Positions 52,267-64,000 of a stretch of DNA of 64,000 nt are shown here, in pieces. The translations under genes were made by a program, and so were the position numbers. Within the stretch, counting starts at the first letter, position 1, and every line of letters starts with the position of its first letter. Source of the DNA: Paenibacillus sp. BK033 (GTDB lineage Bacteria; Bacillota; Bacilli; Paenibacillales; Paenibacillaceae); assembly GCF_004345425.1 (NCBI RefSeq), contig NZ_SLVP01000004.1, positions 372,001 through 436,000 on the forward strand, written 5' to 3'. The notes below the pieces were generated by a model. It did not search any database. It saw only the letters and a list, made by a program, of their open reading frames with translations, and was not told the origin of the DNA.

Positions 52267-53205
52267 ATGAAGGAACAAGCTGTGCTGCAGCCTAATGATT
52301 TTGAAAAGCTGAGTCATGACGAGAAGCAAACGGAGACGGTTGTCCGCGAAAGCATTTCCGCTTGGAAGGATGCCTGGTTTCGTCTGAAGTCCAATCGCAT
52401 GGCGATGATCAGCCTTTGGATATTAGCCCTTATCGTCCTGATGGCGATTTCCGGCCAAGCCATTGCTCATCATTTTACGGGCAACGATTTCTCCACGAAT
52501 GACCTGAAGGCTACCAACCAGGCGCCATCCGGCAGTCATTGGTTCGGTACGGACGGCCTTGGCCGCGATATGTTCGCAAGAACATGGATGGGTGCGGGCA
52601 TTTCGCTTCAGGTTGGTATTTATGCGGCAATCGTCGATTTGATTGTCGGCGTTATCATGGGCAGCATCATGGGTTACTTCGGCGGCAAAGTCGATGAAAT
52701 TCTTAACCGTATCTGCGAAATTTTATATTCCATTCCGAGCTTGCTTGTCGTTATCCTGCTCATTGTCGTAATGGAACCAAGCATGTTCACTATTATCGTG
52801 GCTTTAAGTATTACGGGCTGGATCAACATGGCCTGGATCGTTCGCGGTCAAATTATGCAGCTCAAGAATCAAGAGTATGTTCTCGCTGCGCGCGCGCTTG
52901 GCGCAAACCCGGTTCGAATTATGTTCAAGCATCTTATCCCGAACGCGATGGGTCCGATTATCGTTACCATCACGATGACGGTTCCGAATGCGATCTTTGC
53001 GGAAGCATTCCTTAGCTTCCTTGGTCTTGGCGTTCAATCGCCGGCCGCGTCACTCGGTACTTTGATTAATGACGCCATCAAGGCGATGACTGTATATCCA
53101 TGGCGTATGCTGTATCCCGCAATTTTGCTCAGCTTGACCATGCTTTGCTTTAATATTTTCGGTGACGGCTTGCGCGACGCACTTGATCCGAAGATGAAAA
53201 AGTAG
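52267..53205 (+). CDS. oppC: Oligopeptide ABC transporter permease OppC
   Basis: A 312-residue permease. A hydrophilic N-terminus (to about 45) leads into the first helix (AMISLWILALIVLMAISG); HWFGTDGLGRDMFART is the OppC-N signature and YVLAARALGANPVRIMFKHL the EAA loop. Starts 3 bases after oppB, so the two are coupled. Confidence 0.94.
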   Translation: MKEQAVLQPNDFEKLSHDEKQTETVVRESISAWKDAWFRLKSNRMAMISLWILALIVLMAISGQAIAHHFTGNDFSTNDLKATNQAPSGSHWFGTDGLGRDMFARTWMGAGISLQVGIYAAIVDLIVGVIMGSIMGYFGGKVDEILNRICEILYSIPSLLVVILLIVVMEPSMFTIIVALSITGWINMAWIVRGQIMQLKNQEYVLAARALGANPVRIMFKHLIPNAMGPIIVTITMTVPNAIFAEAFLSFLGLGVQSPAASLGTLINDAIKAMTVYPWRMLYPAILLSLTMLCFNIFGDGLRDALDPKMKK

Positions 53206-53216
53206 GAGGTGCAACT

Positions 53217-54224
53217 ATGGAACGTTTGCTCGAAGTGAATGATCTTCGTGTTAATTTCAAAGTTCGCGGCGGTACCGTTCAAGCGGTGCGCGGCGTTAAC
53301 TTTCATATAAATAAAGGCGAAGCCGTGGCAATCGTTGGTGAGTCCGGCTGCGGTAAGTCCGTAACGGCGCAAACGCTGATGCGCCTTATCCCAAGCCCGC
53401 CCGCGATGACCAGCGGCTCGATTATGTTCAAAGGGCAAGAGATTTTGTCCAAGACGCCGAAAGAAATGGAAAGCATCCGCGGCAAAGAGATGGGCATGAT
53501 CTTCCAGGATCCGATGACCTCTCTTAATCCAACGCTGACGATCGGCCGTCAAATCACGGAAGGCCTGATCAAGCACCAAGGCATGAGCTCTTCGGCTGCC
53601 CGCGCCCGTGCGATAGAGATGCTGAATCTCGTAGGCATTCCGAATCCGGCTGCGCGCTTTAACCAATACCCGCACGAGTTCTCCGGCGGTATGCGCCAGC
53701 GCGCGATGATCGCGATTGCCCTTGCGTGCAATCCTTCGCTTCTTATCGCGGACGAGCCGACTACGGCGCTCGACGTAACGATTCAGGCGCAAATCCTGCG
53801 CGTGATGAAGGACCTTCAGGAGCGAATGGGAACCTCCATTATCCTGATTACGCATGACCTTGGCGTCGTAGCGGATATTTGCGACCGCGTTATCGTTATG
53901 TATGCCGGTAAAGTAGTAGAGACCGGCACCAAGTGGGAAATCTTCAAAAATCCAAAGCATCCTTACACGAAAGGCCTGCTTCGCTCGGTGCCTCGTCTGG
54001 ACCAGAAAAAAGACGAGCCGCTTATTCCGATCTTCGGCACTCCGCCGGATCTGATCAAGCCGCCTGCAGGCTGCAGCTTCTGCGCGCGCTGCGACGAAGC
54101 GATGCGCGTCTGCGTCGACAACGATCCGGAGCTTCTGCCGGTTGACGGCAACGAATCGCATAAATCGGCATGCTGGATGGCGCATCCATACGCGAAGCCC
54201 GCGAAAACGGAGGTGTCCGTATGA
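53217..54224 (+). CDS. oppD: Oligopeptide ABC transporter ATPase OppD
   Basis: A 335-residue ATPase that powers peptide import. Walker A is GESGCGKS, the ABC signature is [12 protein letters not shown], and Walker B is [14 protein letters not shown]. The C-terminal oligopeptide-type extension carries four cysteines ([14 protein letters not shown]...) typical of Opp/Dpp ATPases that may hold an Fe-S cluster. AGGAGGTGC precedes the ATG. Its stop overlaps the oppF start. Confidence 0.95.
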   Translation: MERLLEVNDLRVNFKVRGGTVQAVRGVNFHINKGEAVAIVGESGCGKSVTAQTLMRLIPSPPAMTSGSIMFKGQEILSKTPKEMESIRGKEMGMIFQDPMTSLNPTLTIGRQITEGLIKHQGMSSSAARARAIEMLNLVGIPNPAARFNQYPHEFSGGMRQRAMIAIALACNPSLLIADEPTTALDVTIQAQILRVMKDLQERMGTSIILITHDLGVVADICDRVIVMYAGKVVETGTKWEIFKNPKHPYTKGLLRSVPRLDQKKDEPLIPIFGTPPDLIKPPAGCSFCARCDEAMRVCVDNDPELLPVDGNESHKSACWMAHPYAKPAKTEVSV

Positions 54225-55183
54225 GCGAACCGTTAGTTAGGGTTAATAATCTGCGCAAGTTCTTCAACTTGGGCGGAGGCAATATTTTGAAGGCGGTCAA
54301 CGAGATCGATTTCTCCATCGCGAAAGGCGAGACCGTTGGCGTCGTTGGCGAATCGGGCTGCGGCAAATCGACGGCCGGCCGTACGATTCTGCGTCTCTAC
54401 GAGCCTACGAGCGGCAACGTTACGTTTAACGGCGAGGATATCTACAAGCTGAAAGGCGCTAAGCTGAAGCAAATGCGCCGCGATATGCAGATGATCTTCC
54501 AGGATCCTTACGCATCGTTGAATCCGCGGATGACGATTACCGACGTTATCGGCGAAGCGCTTGATATTCATGGACTTGCGGGAAGCCGCGCCGAGCGCAA
54601 GCGGAGGGTTGAGGATTTGCTGGATCTGGTAGGTCTGAATCCGGACCATGCAACCCGTTATCCGCACGAATTCTCCGGCGGTCAGCGCCAGCGGATCGGT
54701 ATCGCCCGCGCTCTTGCGGTGGATCCGAAATTCATTATCGCGGACGAGCCGATCTCGGCGCTCGACGTGTCGATCCAGGCTCAGGTCGTAAACCTGATGC
54801 AGGATTTGCAGCGTAAAATGGGTCTGACTTATCTGTTCATCGCCCATGACCTGTCCATGGTTAAGCATATAAGCGACCGCGTCGCCGTTATGTATCTTGG
54901 CAAAATCGTCGAGCTTGCGGAGAGCGGCGAGCTGTATAACAGCCCTGCGCATCCGTATACGCGCGCGCTTCTGTCCGCCAATCCGATCCCGGATCCGGAG
55001 ATCGAAGCCACCCGCGAGCGCATTGTGCTCGCCGGCGACCTGCCGAGCCCGATTAATCCGCCTGCGGGCTGCCAGTTCCACACCCGCTGCCCGATGGCAA
55101 CGGATAAATGCAAAACCGTCGAACCTAAGCTTGTCGAAGTGAAAAAGGGGCATTATGCTTCCTGCCACTACGCATCGGTATAA
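54221..55183 (+). CDS. oppF: Oligopeptide ABC transporter ATPase OppF
   Basis: A 320-residue second ATPase of the transporter. Walker A GESGCGKS, signature [15 protein letters not shown] and Walker [15 protein letters not shown] are intact, with the C-terminal [19 protein letters not shown] extension. The ATG overlaps the oppD stop (ATGA) and has GGAGGTG upstream. It is the last gene of the operon, ending in a strong terminator. Confidence 0.95.
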   Translation: MSEPLVRVNNLRKFFNLGGGNILKAVNEIDFSIAKGETVGVVGESGCGKSTAGRTILRLYEPTSGNVTFNGEDIYKLKGAKLKQMRRDMQMIFQDPYASLNPRMTITDVIGEALDIHGLAGSRAERKRRVEDLLDLVGLNPDHATRYPHEFSGGQRQRIGIARALAVDPKFIIADEPISALDVSIQAQVVNLMQDLQRKMGLTYLFIAHDLSMVKHISDRVAVMYLGKIVELAESGELYNSPAHPYTRALLSANPIPDPEIEATRERIVLAGDLPSPINPPAGCQFHTRCPMATDKCKTVEPKLVEVKKGHYASCHYASV

Positions 55184-55189
55184 TTTTAC

Positions 55190-55228
55190 AGGACGAAGCA
55201 GAGATTACATCTGTTTCGTCCTTTTTTG
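55190..55228 (+). terminator. Rho-independent terminator after oppF
   Basis: AGGACGAAGCAGA pairs with TCTGTTTCGTCCT, then T6. Confidence 0.9.
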
Positions 55229-55353
55229 TAGGCAAACCGTCGTTAGATAGCCATAAAACTCTGGATGCATCGCAGGGGGCGGAGTGATATAATAAACGGG
55301 ATTGTGTCCAAGACTATAGGAATAACTTATTCACACAGGAGGAATTACGCTCC

Positions 55354-55983
55354 ATGAGCAAAGTGGTTATATGCGACCATCCATTGATTCAGCATAAGCT
55401 GACCTTTATTAGAAACAAAGATACCAATACGAAGGACTTTCGTGAACTGGTTGACGAGGTAGCCACTCTGATGGCTTACGAAATTACAAGAGACGTACCT
55501 CTTGATACCATTACGGTGGAGACGCCAGTCGCAACGACGGAAGCGAAAGTGGTGTCCGGACGCATGCTGGGGCTTATTCCGATTCTGCGCGCGGGACTTG
55601 GTATGGTTGAAGGGATGCTTAAGCTGATTCCGGCCGCAAAAGTGGGTCATATCGGACTTGTCCGCGACCACGAAACACTCCAGCCAACCGAATACTACAT
55701 TAATTTGCCTACGGATGCGGCTAACCGCCAGCTGATTGTTATCGATCCGATGCTGGCTACCGGCGGCTCGGCGATCGCGGCCATCAACTCGCTGAAGAAA
55801 CGCGGCTGCGACCAGATCAAGCTGATGTGCCTGATTGCCGCTCCGGAAGGGGTAAAAGCGGTGCAGGATGCGCATCCGGAAATCGATATTTACCTTGCTG
55901 CACTCGACGATGCTTTGAATGAGAAAGGCTATATCGTGCCGGGTCTCGGCGATGCCGGCGACCGTCTATTCGGTACGAATTAA
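55354..55983 (+). CDS. upp: Uracil phosphoribosyltransferase
   Basis: A 209-residue salvage enzyme making UMP from uracil and PRPP. The PRPP loop is [31 protein letters not shown] is the dimer and catalytic region, and the end [13 protein letters not shown] binds uracil. AGGAGG precedes the ATG. In Bacilli upp normally lies between glyA and the atp operon; here the opp operon separates it from glyA. Confidence 0.97.
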   Translation: MSKVVICDHPLIQHKLTFIRNKDTNTKDFRELVDEVATLMAYEITRDVPLDTITVETPVATTEAKVVSGRMLGLIPILRAGLGMVEGMLKLIPAAKVGHIGLVRDHETLQPTEYYINLPTDAANRQLIVIDPMLATGGSAIAAINSLKKRGCDQIKLMCLIAAPEGVKAVQDAHPEIDIYLAALDDALNEKGYIVPGLGDAGDRLFGTN

Positions 55984-55985
55984 TA

Positions 55986-56049
55986 AGCGGCTACGAAGCA
56001 TGAATAGTCACCAATCGCTCTGACTGAGCTCTTTAAGTAACCATTCATT
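55986..56049 (+). repeat. Intergenic hairpin repeat, copy D (after upp)
   Basis: Head CGGCTACGAAGC, arms ATGAAT (56000-56005) and ATTCAT (56043-56048), inner GCTC/GAGC. It is almost identical to copy E, so D and E form a tandem direct repeat of about 66 bases. Confidence 0.75.
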
Positions 56050-56050
56050 A

Positions 56051-56120
56051 AGCGTATGCTTACGAAGCATGAATAGTCACCAATCGCTCTCGACTGAGCT
56101 CTTTAAGCAACCATTCATTT
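56051..56120 (+). repeat. Intergenic hairpin repeat, copy E (before the UDP-GlcNAc epimerase gene)
   Basis: Head TATGCTTACGAAGC, arms ATGAAT (56069-56074) and ATTCAT (56113-56118), inner GCTC/GAGC. It differs from copy D by only a few bases and ends within a few bases of the AGGAG of the next gene. Confidence 0.75.
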
Positions 56121-56135
56121 TAGGAGTGAAACGTT

Positions 56136-57284
56136 TTGTCTAAACTGAAAGTAATGACGATTTTTGGTACCCGTCCGGAAGCCGTTAAGATGGCTCCGCT
56201 TGTACTGGAATTGAATAAGCATGCCGATCAGATCGAATCGATCGTCTGCGTAACGGCGCAGCACCGCCAAATGCTCGACCAGGTGCTTGATTTCTTCGAA
56301 ATTCAGCCGAACTATGATTTGAATGTGATGAAGGACCGCCAGACCCTGACCGAGACAACCGTACGCGTCCTGGAGGGCCTGGACCCTATTCTAACGGAAG
56401 CGAAGCCGGATATCGTGCTTGTGCATGGCGATACGCAGACGACGTTCCTGGCGAGCTATGCGTCCTTCCTGAAGCAGATTCAGGTTGGTCACGTTGAAGC
56501 CGGTCTCCGTACGTGGAACAAGCTGTCTCCCTATCCGGAAGAAATGAACCGCCAGTTGGCCGGCGTTCTGTCGGATGTGCATTTTGCTCCTACGGAATGG
56601 TCCGCAGGCAACCTGCGCAGGGAGAACAAGTCGGAAGCGTCGATTTACGTAACGGGCAATACCGCAACGGACGTTTTCCAATATACGGTGGATCCATCGT
56701 TCTCCCACCCGGTCATCGAATGGGCGAAGGGCAAGCGCATGATTCTGATGACTGCGCATCGCCGCGAAGCGCTGGGCGAGCCGCACCGCAACATTTTCCG
56801 CGCGGTTAAACGGATCGCTGACGAGCATGAAGACGTAGCCATCGTCTACGCCGTACACCCGAACCCGGCCGTGAGAGAGCCGGCTAACGAGATTCTTGGC
56901 AATCATCCGCGTATTCAATTAATCGAACCGCTTGACGTATTCGAATTCCATAATTTTTATCCTCATGCTTACATGATTATGACCGATTCCGGCGGCCTGC
57001 AGGAAGAAGCGCCATCGTTCGGCGTGCCTACCCTGGTACTTCGCGACACGACGGAACGTCCGGAAGGGATCGAAGCCGGAACGCTTGAGCTGGTCGGCAC
57101 GGATGAAGAGACGGTATACAACCGTGCGCGCGCTCTTCTGAACGACGCAGTGCTGTACGAAAAAATGAGCAAATCTGCCAATCCTTACGGCGACGGACAA
57201 GCTTCTGTACGCATCGTGCAAGCGATTTTGCATCATTTTGGAAGAACAATCGTGCGGCCAGAACCGTTCACACAACGTTCATAG
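56136..57284 (+). CDS. wecB: UDP-N-acetylglucosamine 2-epimerase (non-hydrolysing)
   Basis: A 382-residue epimerase interconverting UDP-GlcNAc and UDP-ManNAc, the precursor of teichoic acid linkage units and other wall polymers (MnaA in B. subtilis). IFGTRPEAVKMAPLV is the N-terminal signature, VTAQHRQMLDQVL and VHGDTQTTFLASYASF follow, and DSGGLQEEAPSFGVPTLVLR is the UDP-binding end. Start is TTG with AGGAG upstream. It lies between upp and the atp operon, preceded by the tandem hairpin repeats. Confidence 0.95.
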   Translation: MSKLKVMTIFGTRPEAVKMAPLVLELNKHADQIESIVCVTAQHRQMLDQVLDFFEIQPNYDLNVMKDRQTLTETTVRVLEGLDPILTEAKPDIVLVHGDTQTTFLASYASFLKQIQVGHVEAGLRTWNKLSPYPEEMNRQLAGVLSDVHFAPTEWSAGNLRRENKSEASIYVTGNTATDVFQYTVDPSFSHPVIEWAKGKRMILMTAHRREALGEPHRNIFRAVKRIADEHEDVAIVYAVHPNPAVREPANEILGNHPRIQLIEPLDVFEFHNFYPHAYMIMTDSGGLQEEAPSFGVPTLVLRDTTERPEGIEAGTLELVGTDEETVYNRARALLNDAVLYEKMSKSANPYGDGQASVRIVQAILHHFGRTIVRPEPFTQRS

Positions 57285-57316
57285 TTTTCGAAGCGGACAG
57301 CTGCTAGATAAGCAAT

Positions 57317-57380
57317 GTACAGCATACAGTGGTACTGTACGGTTTGGAGCTCGGAAAATCCTTTATTTATAAGGATTTTC
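57317..57380 (+). promoter_or_regulatory. Two hairpins between wecB and the atp operon
   Basis: GTACAG/CTGTAC (57317-57322, 57335-57340) and a perfect 10-base pair GAAAATCCTT/AAGGATTTTC (57354-57363, 57371-57380). Neither has a T run, so they are not classic terminators. Confidence 0.4.
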
Positions 57381-57416
57381 GGGCCGCTGTTCACTAAATG
57401 TTTGAATTTAAATGAA

Positions 57417-57446
57417 TTGACAAAAGTTTAACAGCTTCGATAAAAT
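57417..57446 (+). promoter_or_regulatory. Promoter of the ATP synthase operon
   Basis: A perfect -35 TTGACA (57417-57422), an 18-base spacer, and TAAAAT (57441-57446), 25 bases before the first atp ATG. Confidence 0.7.
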
Positions 57447-57471
57447 AAATGAGAGTTTTGGAGTGATTCGC

Positions 57472-57747
57472 ATGGATCCATCCAAAGAACAACCGTCCAA
57501 AGAAAATCAGAATAAGTCGGATCATGGCAGTTTCGGAGACGACCCTTGGAGAGCAATGGGATTGGTCGGCACTATTGGGGCCGATCTAGCCGCATGTCTG
57601 GGGCTTGGCTACTGGCTCGGTCATAAGGCCGATCTTGCAAACGGTACCGAATACTTTTCCATCATCGGATTGGTAGCGGGACTTGCAATTGGCATCATTA
57701 CCGTTATATTCCTGATTCGGACGTTTGCGGGAGGCAAAGCGAAATAA
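57472..57747 (+). CDS. AtpZ/AtpI-family protein
   Basis: A 91-residue protein with a polar N-terminus (about 1-25) and two membrane helices (about 31-50 and 58-86; LVGTIGADLAACLGLGYWLG and SIIGLVAGLAIGIITVIF). This is the AtpZ-type small protein that sits ahead of atpI in Paenibacillus-like operons; it is proposed to help Fo assembly or Mg2+ supply. GGAGTGATTCGC precedes the ATG. Its stop overlaps the atpI start (TAATG). Confidence 0.8.
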   Translation: MDPSKEQPSKENQNKSDHGSFGDDPWRAMGLVGTIGADLAACLGLGYWLGHKADLANGTEYFSIIGLVAGLAIGIITVIFLIRTFAGGKAK

Positions 57748-58157
57748 TGGACGATTTGTCGGCCCACTTGAAAGCCGTTACAAGAGTTACTTTCTTATTC
57801 ATGTCCCTATGCTGTATTGCTTGGGCTGTGCTGCCCGAGTACGAGAGCTGGTGGGGCGGTCTGATGATCGGAGGAGCAGCTAGTCTAGTAAACGCAAGAA
57901 TACTCGGCTGGAAGGTTGCGAAGATCGGAGCGAATGCCGCCGCGCAAGGTACGAAAAGGACGACTATCGGCTTTTTCACCCGGGCGTGCGTCGCGTTGTT
58001 GGCAGTTGTGATTGCGACACAAACATACACGTTTCAGCTTTCAGCGACTGTTGCCGGATTATTTGTCGCACAATTGGCAACACTCATACTGGGATTTTTG
58101 TCCAGAAGAAAGCTGATGGCGTCGAATCCTACCGATGAAAGGGGTGAAAATAACTAA
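57747..58157 (+). CDS. atpI: ATP synthase protein I
   Basis: A 136-residue four-helix membrane protein (about 12-28, 36-52, 76-94 and 96-113) thought to assist assembly of the c-ring. SWWGGLMIGGAASLVNARI is typical of AtpI. Coupled to its neighbours on both sides by one-base overlaps (TAATG). Confidence 0.85.
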   Translation: MDDLSAHLKAVTRVTFLFMSLCCIAWAVLPEYESWWGGLMIGGAASLVNARILGWKVAKIGANAAAQGTKRTTIGFFTRACVALLAVVIATQTYTFQLSATVAGLFVAQLATLILGFLSRRKLMASNPTDERGENN

Positions 58158-58921
58158 TGGATCATATTTCTCCTATCGTTCATGTAGCTGGAATCGAATT
58201 TGATTTGGCCGTAATCGCGATGATTTTGATCACTAGCATCATTGTCTTTGTGCTTGCGAGGCTCTCAGTGAGAAACATTTCGGTTACGAATCCGACGAAA
58301 CTTCAGAACTTCCTGGAGTGGGTAATCGAATTCGTGCAGAACATTATCGGTACGTCTATGGACCTCAAGAAAGGCCGTCCGTATCTTATCCTCGGTCTCA
58401 CCCTGATTATGTATATTTTTATCGGCGACATGCTTGGTCTGCCGCTGGGTATCGTTACTGAAGTGCATCACGGTGCGTCAATCTTCGGTATGAACCTTGA
58501 TTTGGGCGGGGAAGAAGAAGCGCATATCGCTTGGTGGAAATCACCGACTGCCGACGTTGCGGTTACAGGCGCGTTGACGCTGATCGTTATCCTGCTGACG
58601 CATATCGAGGGTCTTCGTCTCAACACGAAGCATTACCTGAAGCACTACGTAGAACCGCATTGGCTCTTCCTGCCTCTGTCCCTGATCAAAGAAGTATCGA
58701 AGCCGTTGTCGCTTGCTTTGCGTCTATACGGTAACATCTTCGCGGGCGAGGTCATGATTGCCGTAATCCTCGGCATGGGCATTTGGGGTATCCCGGCGCT
58801 TGTCGTATGGCAAGGTTTCAGCGTATTCGTAGGTGCAATACAAGCATTCGTATTCTGTATGCTTACGATGGTTTACATGTCGCAAGCAATTGTGCATGAA
58901 GAGCATGGCGAGCAGCATTAA
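58157..58921 (+). CDS. atpB: ATP synthase Fo subunit a
   Basis: A 254-residue subunit a, which forms the proton half-channels against the c-ring. The essential Arg is in KPLSLALRLYGNIFAGE, and the last helix holds FVGAIQAFVFCMLTMVYMSQA. Length is normal for Bacilli. Confidence 0.96.
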   Translation: MDHISPIVHVAGIEFDLAVIAMILITSIIVFVLARLSVRNISVTNPTKLQNFLEWVIEFVQNIIGTSMDLKKGRPYLILGLTLIMYIFIGDMLGLPLGIVTEVHHGASIFGMNLDLGGEEEAHIAWWKSPTADVAVTGALTLIVILLTHIEGLRLNTKHYLKHYVEPHWLFLPLSLIKEVSKPLSLALRLYGNIFAGEVMIAVILGMGIWGIPALVVWQGFSVFVGAIQAFVFCMLTMVYMSQAIVHEEHGEQH

Positions 58922-58975
58922 AGGCTTCAAACCGGCGGAATACCGGCGGTCAATATAAAAAACTAATTTGTATGA

Positions 58976-59221
<246 letters not shown>

Positions 59222-59357
59222 TATCACAAGCATACACATGGCGGGGAGTGTGGCTTTGCCTCCACGCCTTCCTTTTTGTTCGGCCCTGTAGGAGCCGGCA
59301 GCAATTGATTTTTGCATGAATGAAATTGTTTTAAGCTATAGAAGGGAGTGACGTTTT

Positions 59358-59840
59358 TTGCATATCGTATGGTCGAGTCTTGTCATCCAGCTAGTTGCGT
59401 TCCTGATCCTTCTGTACTTGCTGAAACGCTACGCATTTGGTCCGTTGCTGAGCGTAATGGAACAACGCAGACAGTATGTTGCAGAGCAAATCGCTAATGC
59501 GGAAACTAGCAAGAAAGAAGCTGAACAGCAGCTGGAGCAACAAAAACAAGCACTTCAAGAAGCTCGTAAAGAAGCTTACGACATTATTGAGCAAGCAAAA
59601 GTTACTAGCACGAAACAAGCCGAAGAAATTATTCAAGTTGCGAAATCCGAATCCACTCGTCTGAAAGACGATGCGGTTAAAGATATCGAGAGCGAGAAAA
59701 ACAAAGCGGTTGCAGCACTTCGCGAAGAGGTTGGCGGTATTTCCGTCAAAATCGCGTCGAAGATTATCGAAAAGCAAGTGGACGAGAAATCCCAGGAGCA
59801 GTTGGTTAACCAATACCTGAAAGAAGTTGGAAGCAAATGA
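59358..59840 (+). CDS. atpF: ATP synthase Fo subunit b
   Basis: A 160-residue peripheral-stalk subunit. One N-terminal membrane helix (about 4-24) is followed by a long charged helix rich in Glu, Lys, Gln and Ala that dimerises as a coiled coil (ETSKKEAEQQLEQQKQALQE). Start is TTG after AAGGGAG. Its stop overlaps the atpH start (ATGA). Confidence 0.95.
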   Translation: MHIVWSSLVIQLVAFLILLYLLKRYAFGPLLSVMEQRRQYVAEQIANAETSKKEAEQQLEQQKQALQEARKEAYDIIEQAKVTSTKQAEEIIQVAKSESTRLKDDAVKDIESEKNKAVAALREEVGGISVKIASKIIEKQVDEKSQEQLVNQYLKEVGSK

Positions 59841-60376
59841 GCCGGGATATCGTCGTAGCGAAGCGCTACGCTAAAGCACTGTTTGAGCTTGCTAGCGAGC
59901 AAGGCATCGTATCGGAAACAGAAGAACAGTTAAAGGTAATTGTTCAAAGCCTGGAAAATGACGCTGATGCCCGCAAATTCCTGGAGCTTCCTAGCATCGA
60001 GCCGGAAAAGAAAATCGCCGTGCTGAAAGGCGCGTTTGGCGATCATGTTTCGGCGCTTGTCCTTCATACGCTTGAACTTATTCTTGTCCGCGGCCGCCAA
60101 GAGCTGATCCCTGACGTATACGAAGCGTATACAAAGATCGCCGGCGAAGCGCTGGGTCAGGCGCACGCAGTCGTGTATACGGCGCATTCCTTGTCCGGCG
60201 AAGAGCTGGCTGAGGTTGAAGCAAGCTTCGGCAAGCTGAGCGGCAAGAAAATTATCGCGGAACAAATCGTTAACCCGGCATTGCTCGGCGGCGTGCAAGT
60301 ACGCATCGGCGATCGTCTGTACGACGGCAGCCTCTCCGGCAAGCTGGAACGTTTACAAAAATCGTTTAAAATCTAA
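59837..60376 (+). CDS. atpH: ATP synthase F1 subunit delta
   Basis: A 179-residue delta subunit linking the peripheral stalk to the F1 head. VAKRYAKALFELASEQG opens the N-terminal helical domain and VNPALLGGVQVRIGDRLYDGS closes the protein, both typical. Translationally coupled to atpF. Confidence 0.95.
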   Translation: MSRDIVVAKRYAKALFELASEQGIVSETEEQLKVIVQSLENDADARKFLELPSIEPEKKIAVLKGAFGDHVSALVLHTLELILVRGRQELIPDVYEAYTKIAGEALGQAHAVVYTAHSLSGEELAEVEASFGKLSGKKIIAEQIVNPALLGGVQVRIGDRLYDGSLSGKLERLQKSFKI

Positions 60377-60385
60377 TGCATGTAG

Positions 60386-61915
<1,530 letters not shown>

Positions 61916-61950
61916 TAGCCTCTGAATAAAAGCCTTCGAATAAATGTCTC

Positions 61951-61974
61951 GCGCCCGTCCTTATGTACGGGCGC
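61951..61974 (+). promoter_or_regulatory. Hairpin in the atpA-atpG spacer (first)
   Basis: Perfect 8-base GC-rich arms GCGCCCGT/ACGGGCGC with an 8-base loop, 36 bases after the atpA stop. No T run follows, so it is more likely an mRNA stability or processing element than a terminator. Confidence 0.5.
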
Positions 61975-62068
61975 AGGCGCTTAACACCAGGCTTTGTTTA
62001 TGCAATGAGGTAAGGCAGGCCGTTTGTATGGAAGGGGCTGCATGAGCCGCAAAGTTTACGTGCCGCTT

Positions 62069-62120
62069 TTGAACCTGTATCCTCACCGCGAGGTGGATGG
62101 TTCAAAGGATACAGGTTCAA
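62069..62120 (+). promoter_or_regulatory. Perfect 15-base inverted repeat in the atpA-atpG spacer (second)
   Basis: TTGAACCTGTATCCT (62069-62083) and AGGATACAGGTTCAA (62106-62120) are exact complements, with a small inner ACC/GGT stem. The whole 61916-62215 spacer is far longer than the gaps elsewhere in this operon. Confidence 0.6.
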
Positions 62121-62215
62121 TGGCGGACAAGGTGAAATGCAGACTCTGGAATACAAACAACAGCTTGCCCGCACCCCACTGTATCGGCAAAGCAACAAAG
62201 GCGGGTGACAATGCA

Positions 62216-64000
<1,785 letters not shown>

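Overview
The window is a stretch of chromosome from a Gram-positive, endospore-forming member of the Bacillota, most probably Paenibacillus. The evidence is the S-layer (SLH) proteins, lipoteichoic-acid synthase-type enzyme, SpoIIR, DUF1540 protein, strong AGGAGG-type ribosome binding sites with many TTG/GTG starts, and the conserved gene order prfA-prmC-spoIIR-tsaC(ywlC)-mntP-ywlE-rpiB-ywlG-glyA ... upp ... atpIBEFHAGD. The genus is an inference from these traits, not from a database match.

Layout. 1-4.2 kb: the 3' end of a gamma-glutamyltransferase gene, an amidase, a fumarylacetoacetase-family hydrolase, an asparaginase and a Bcp peroxiredoxin, all on + and probably co-transcribed. 4.3-14.4 kb: single genes and convergent pairs (VOC protein, aldo/keto reductase, SLH protein, LTA-synthase-like sulfatase, VanY-type carboxypeptidase, a DUF1540 small protein, nucleoside hydrolase, dGTPase-like HD protein, cardiolipin synthase), mostly separated by clear terminators. 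14.5-20 kb: an oxidative-stress block with a PerR-type repressor, an overlapping winged-helix protein with a degenerate receiver, catalase, an aldo/keto reductase, a CcdC-like protein and a glutathione peroxidase. 20-33 kb: glycosyltransferase, NSS transporter, glutaminyl-tRNA synthetase, RDD protein, GNAT acetyltransferase, HisC, RNase J, a guanidine-I riboswitch with a YkkC/YkkD pair of SMR transporters, an aldo/keto reductase, an Rrf2 regulator and thioredoxin, then the remains of a deleted divergent AraC/isomerase pair. 33-40.5 kb: a large YcdB-plus-SLH surface protein, YchF GTPase, and a CopC-CopD fusion followed by YcnI. 40.5-49 kb: the conserved prfA to glyA block, with a ZTP riboswitch in front of rpiB-ywlG-glyA. 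49-57 kb: a five-gene oligopeptide ABC transporter lying between glyA and upp, then upp and UDP-GlcNAc 2-epimerase. 57.4-64 kb: the F1Fo ATP synthase operon, cut off inside atpD.

How the genes work together. Three regulatory themes can be read from the DNA: peroxide control (matching PerR-type half-sites before the PerR gene and before catalase), metabolite riboswitches (guanidine for efflux; ZTP for the pentose/one-carbon genes), and a family of related intergenic hairpins. Five hairpin copies lie before ywlG, oppB and the UDP-GlcNAc 2-epimerase gene, and the copy nearest each gene runs almost into its ribosome binding site.

I found no CRISPR array, prophage, insertion sequence, rRNA or tRNA, and no cluster that clearly forms a new multi-gene system. 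The least explained items are the hairpin family, the structured atpA-atpG spacer, the PerR/pseudo-receiver pair, and the leader of the DUF1540 gene.
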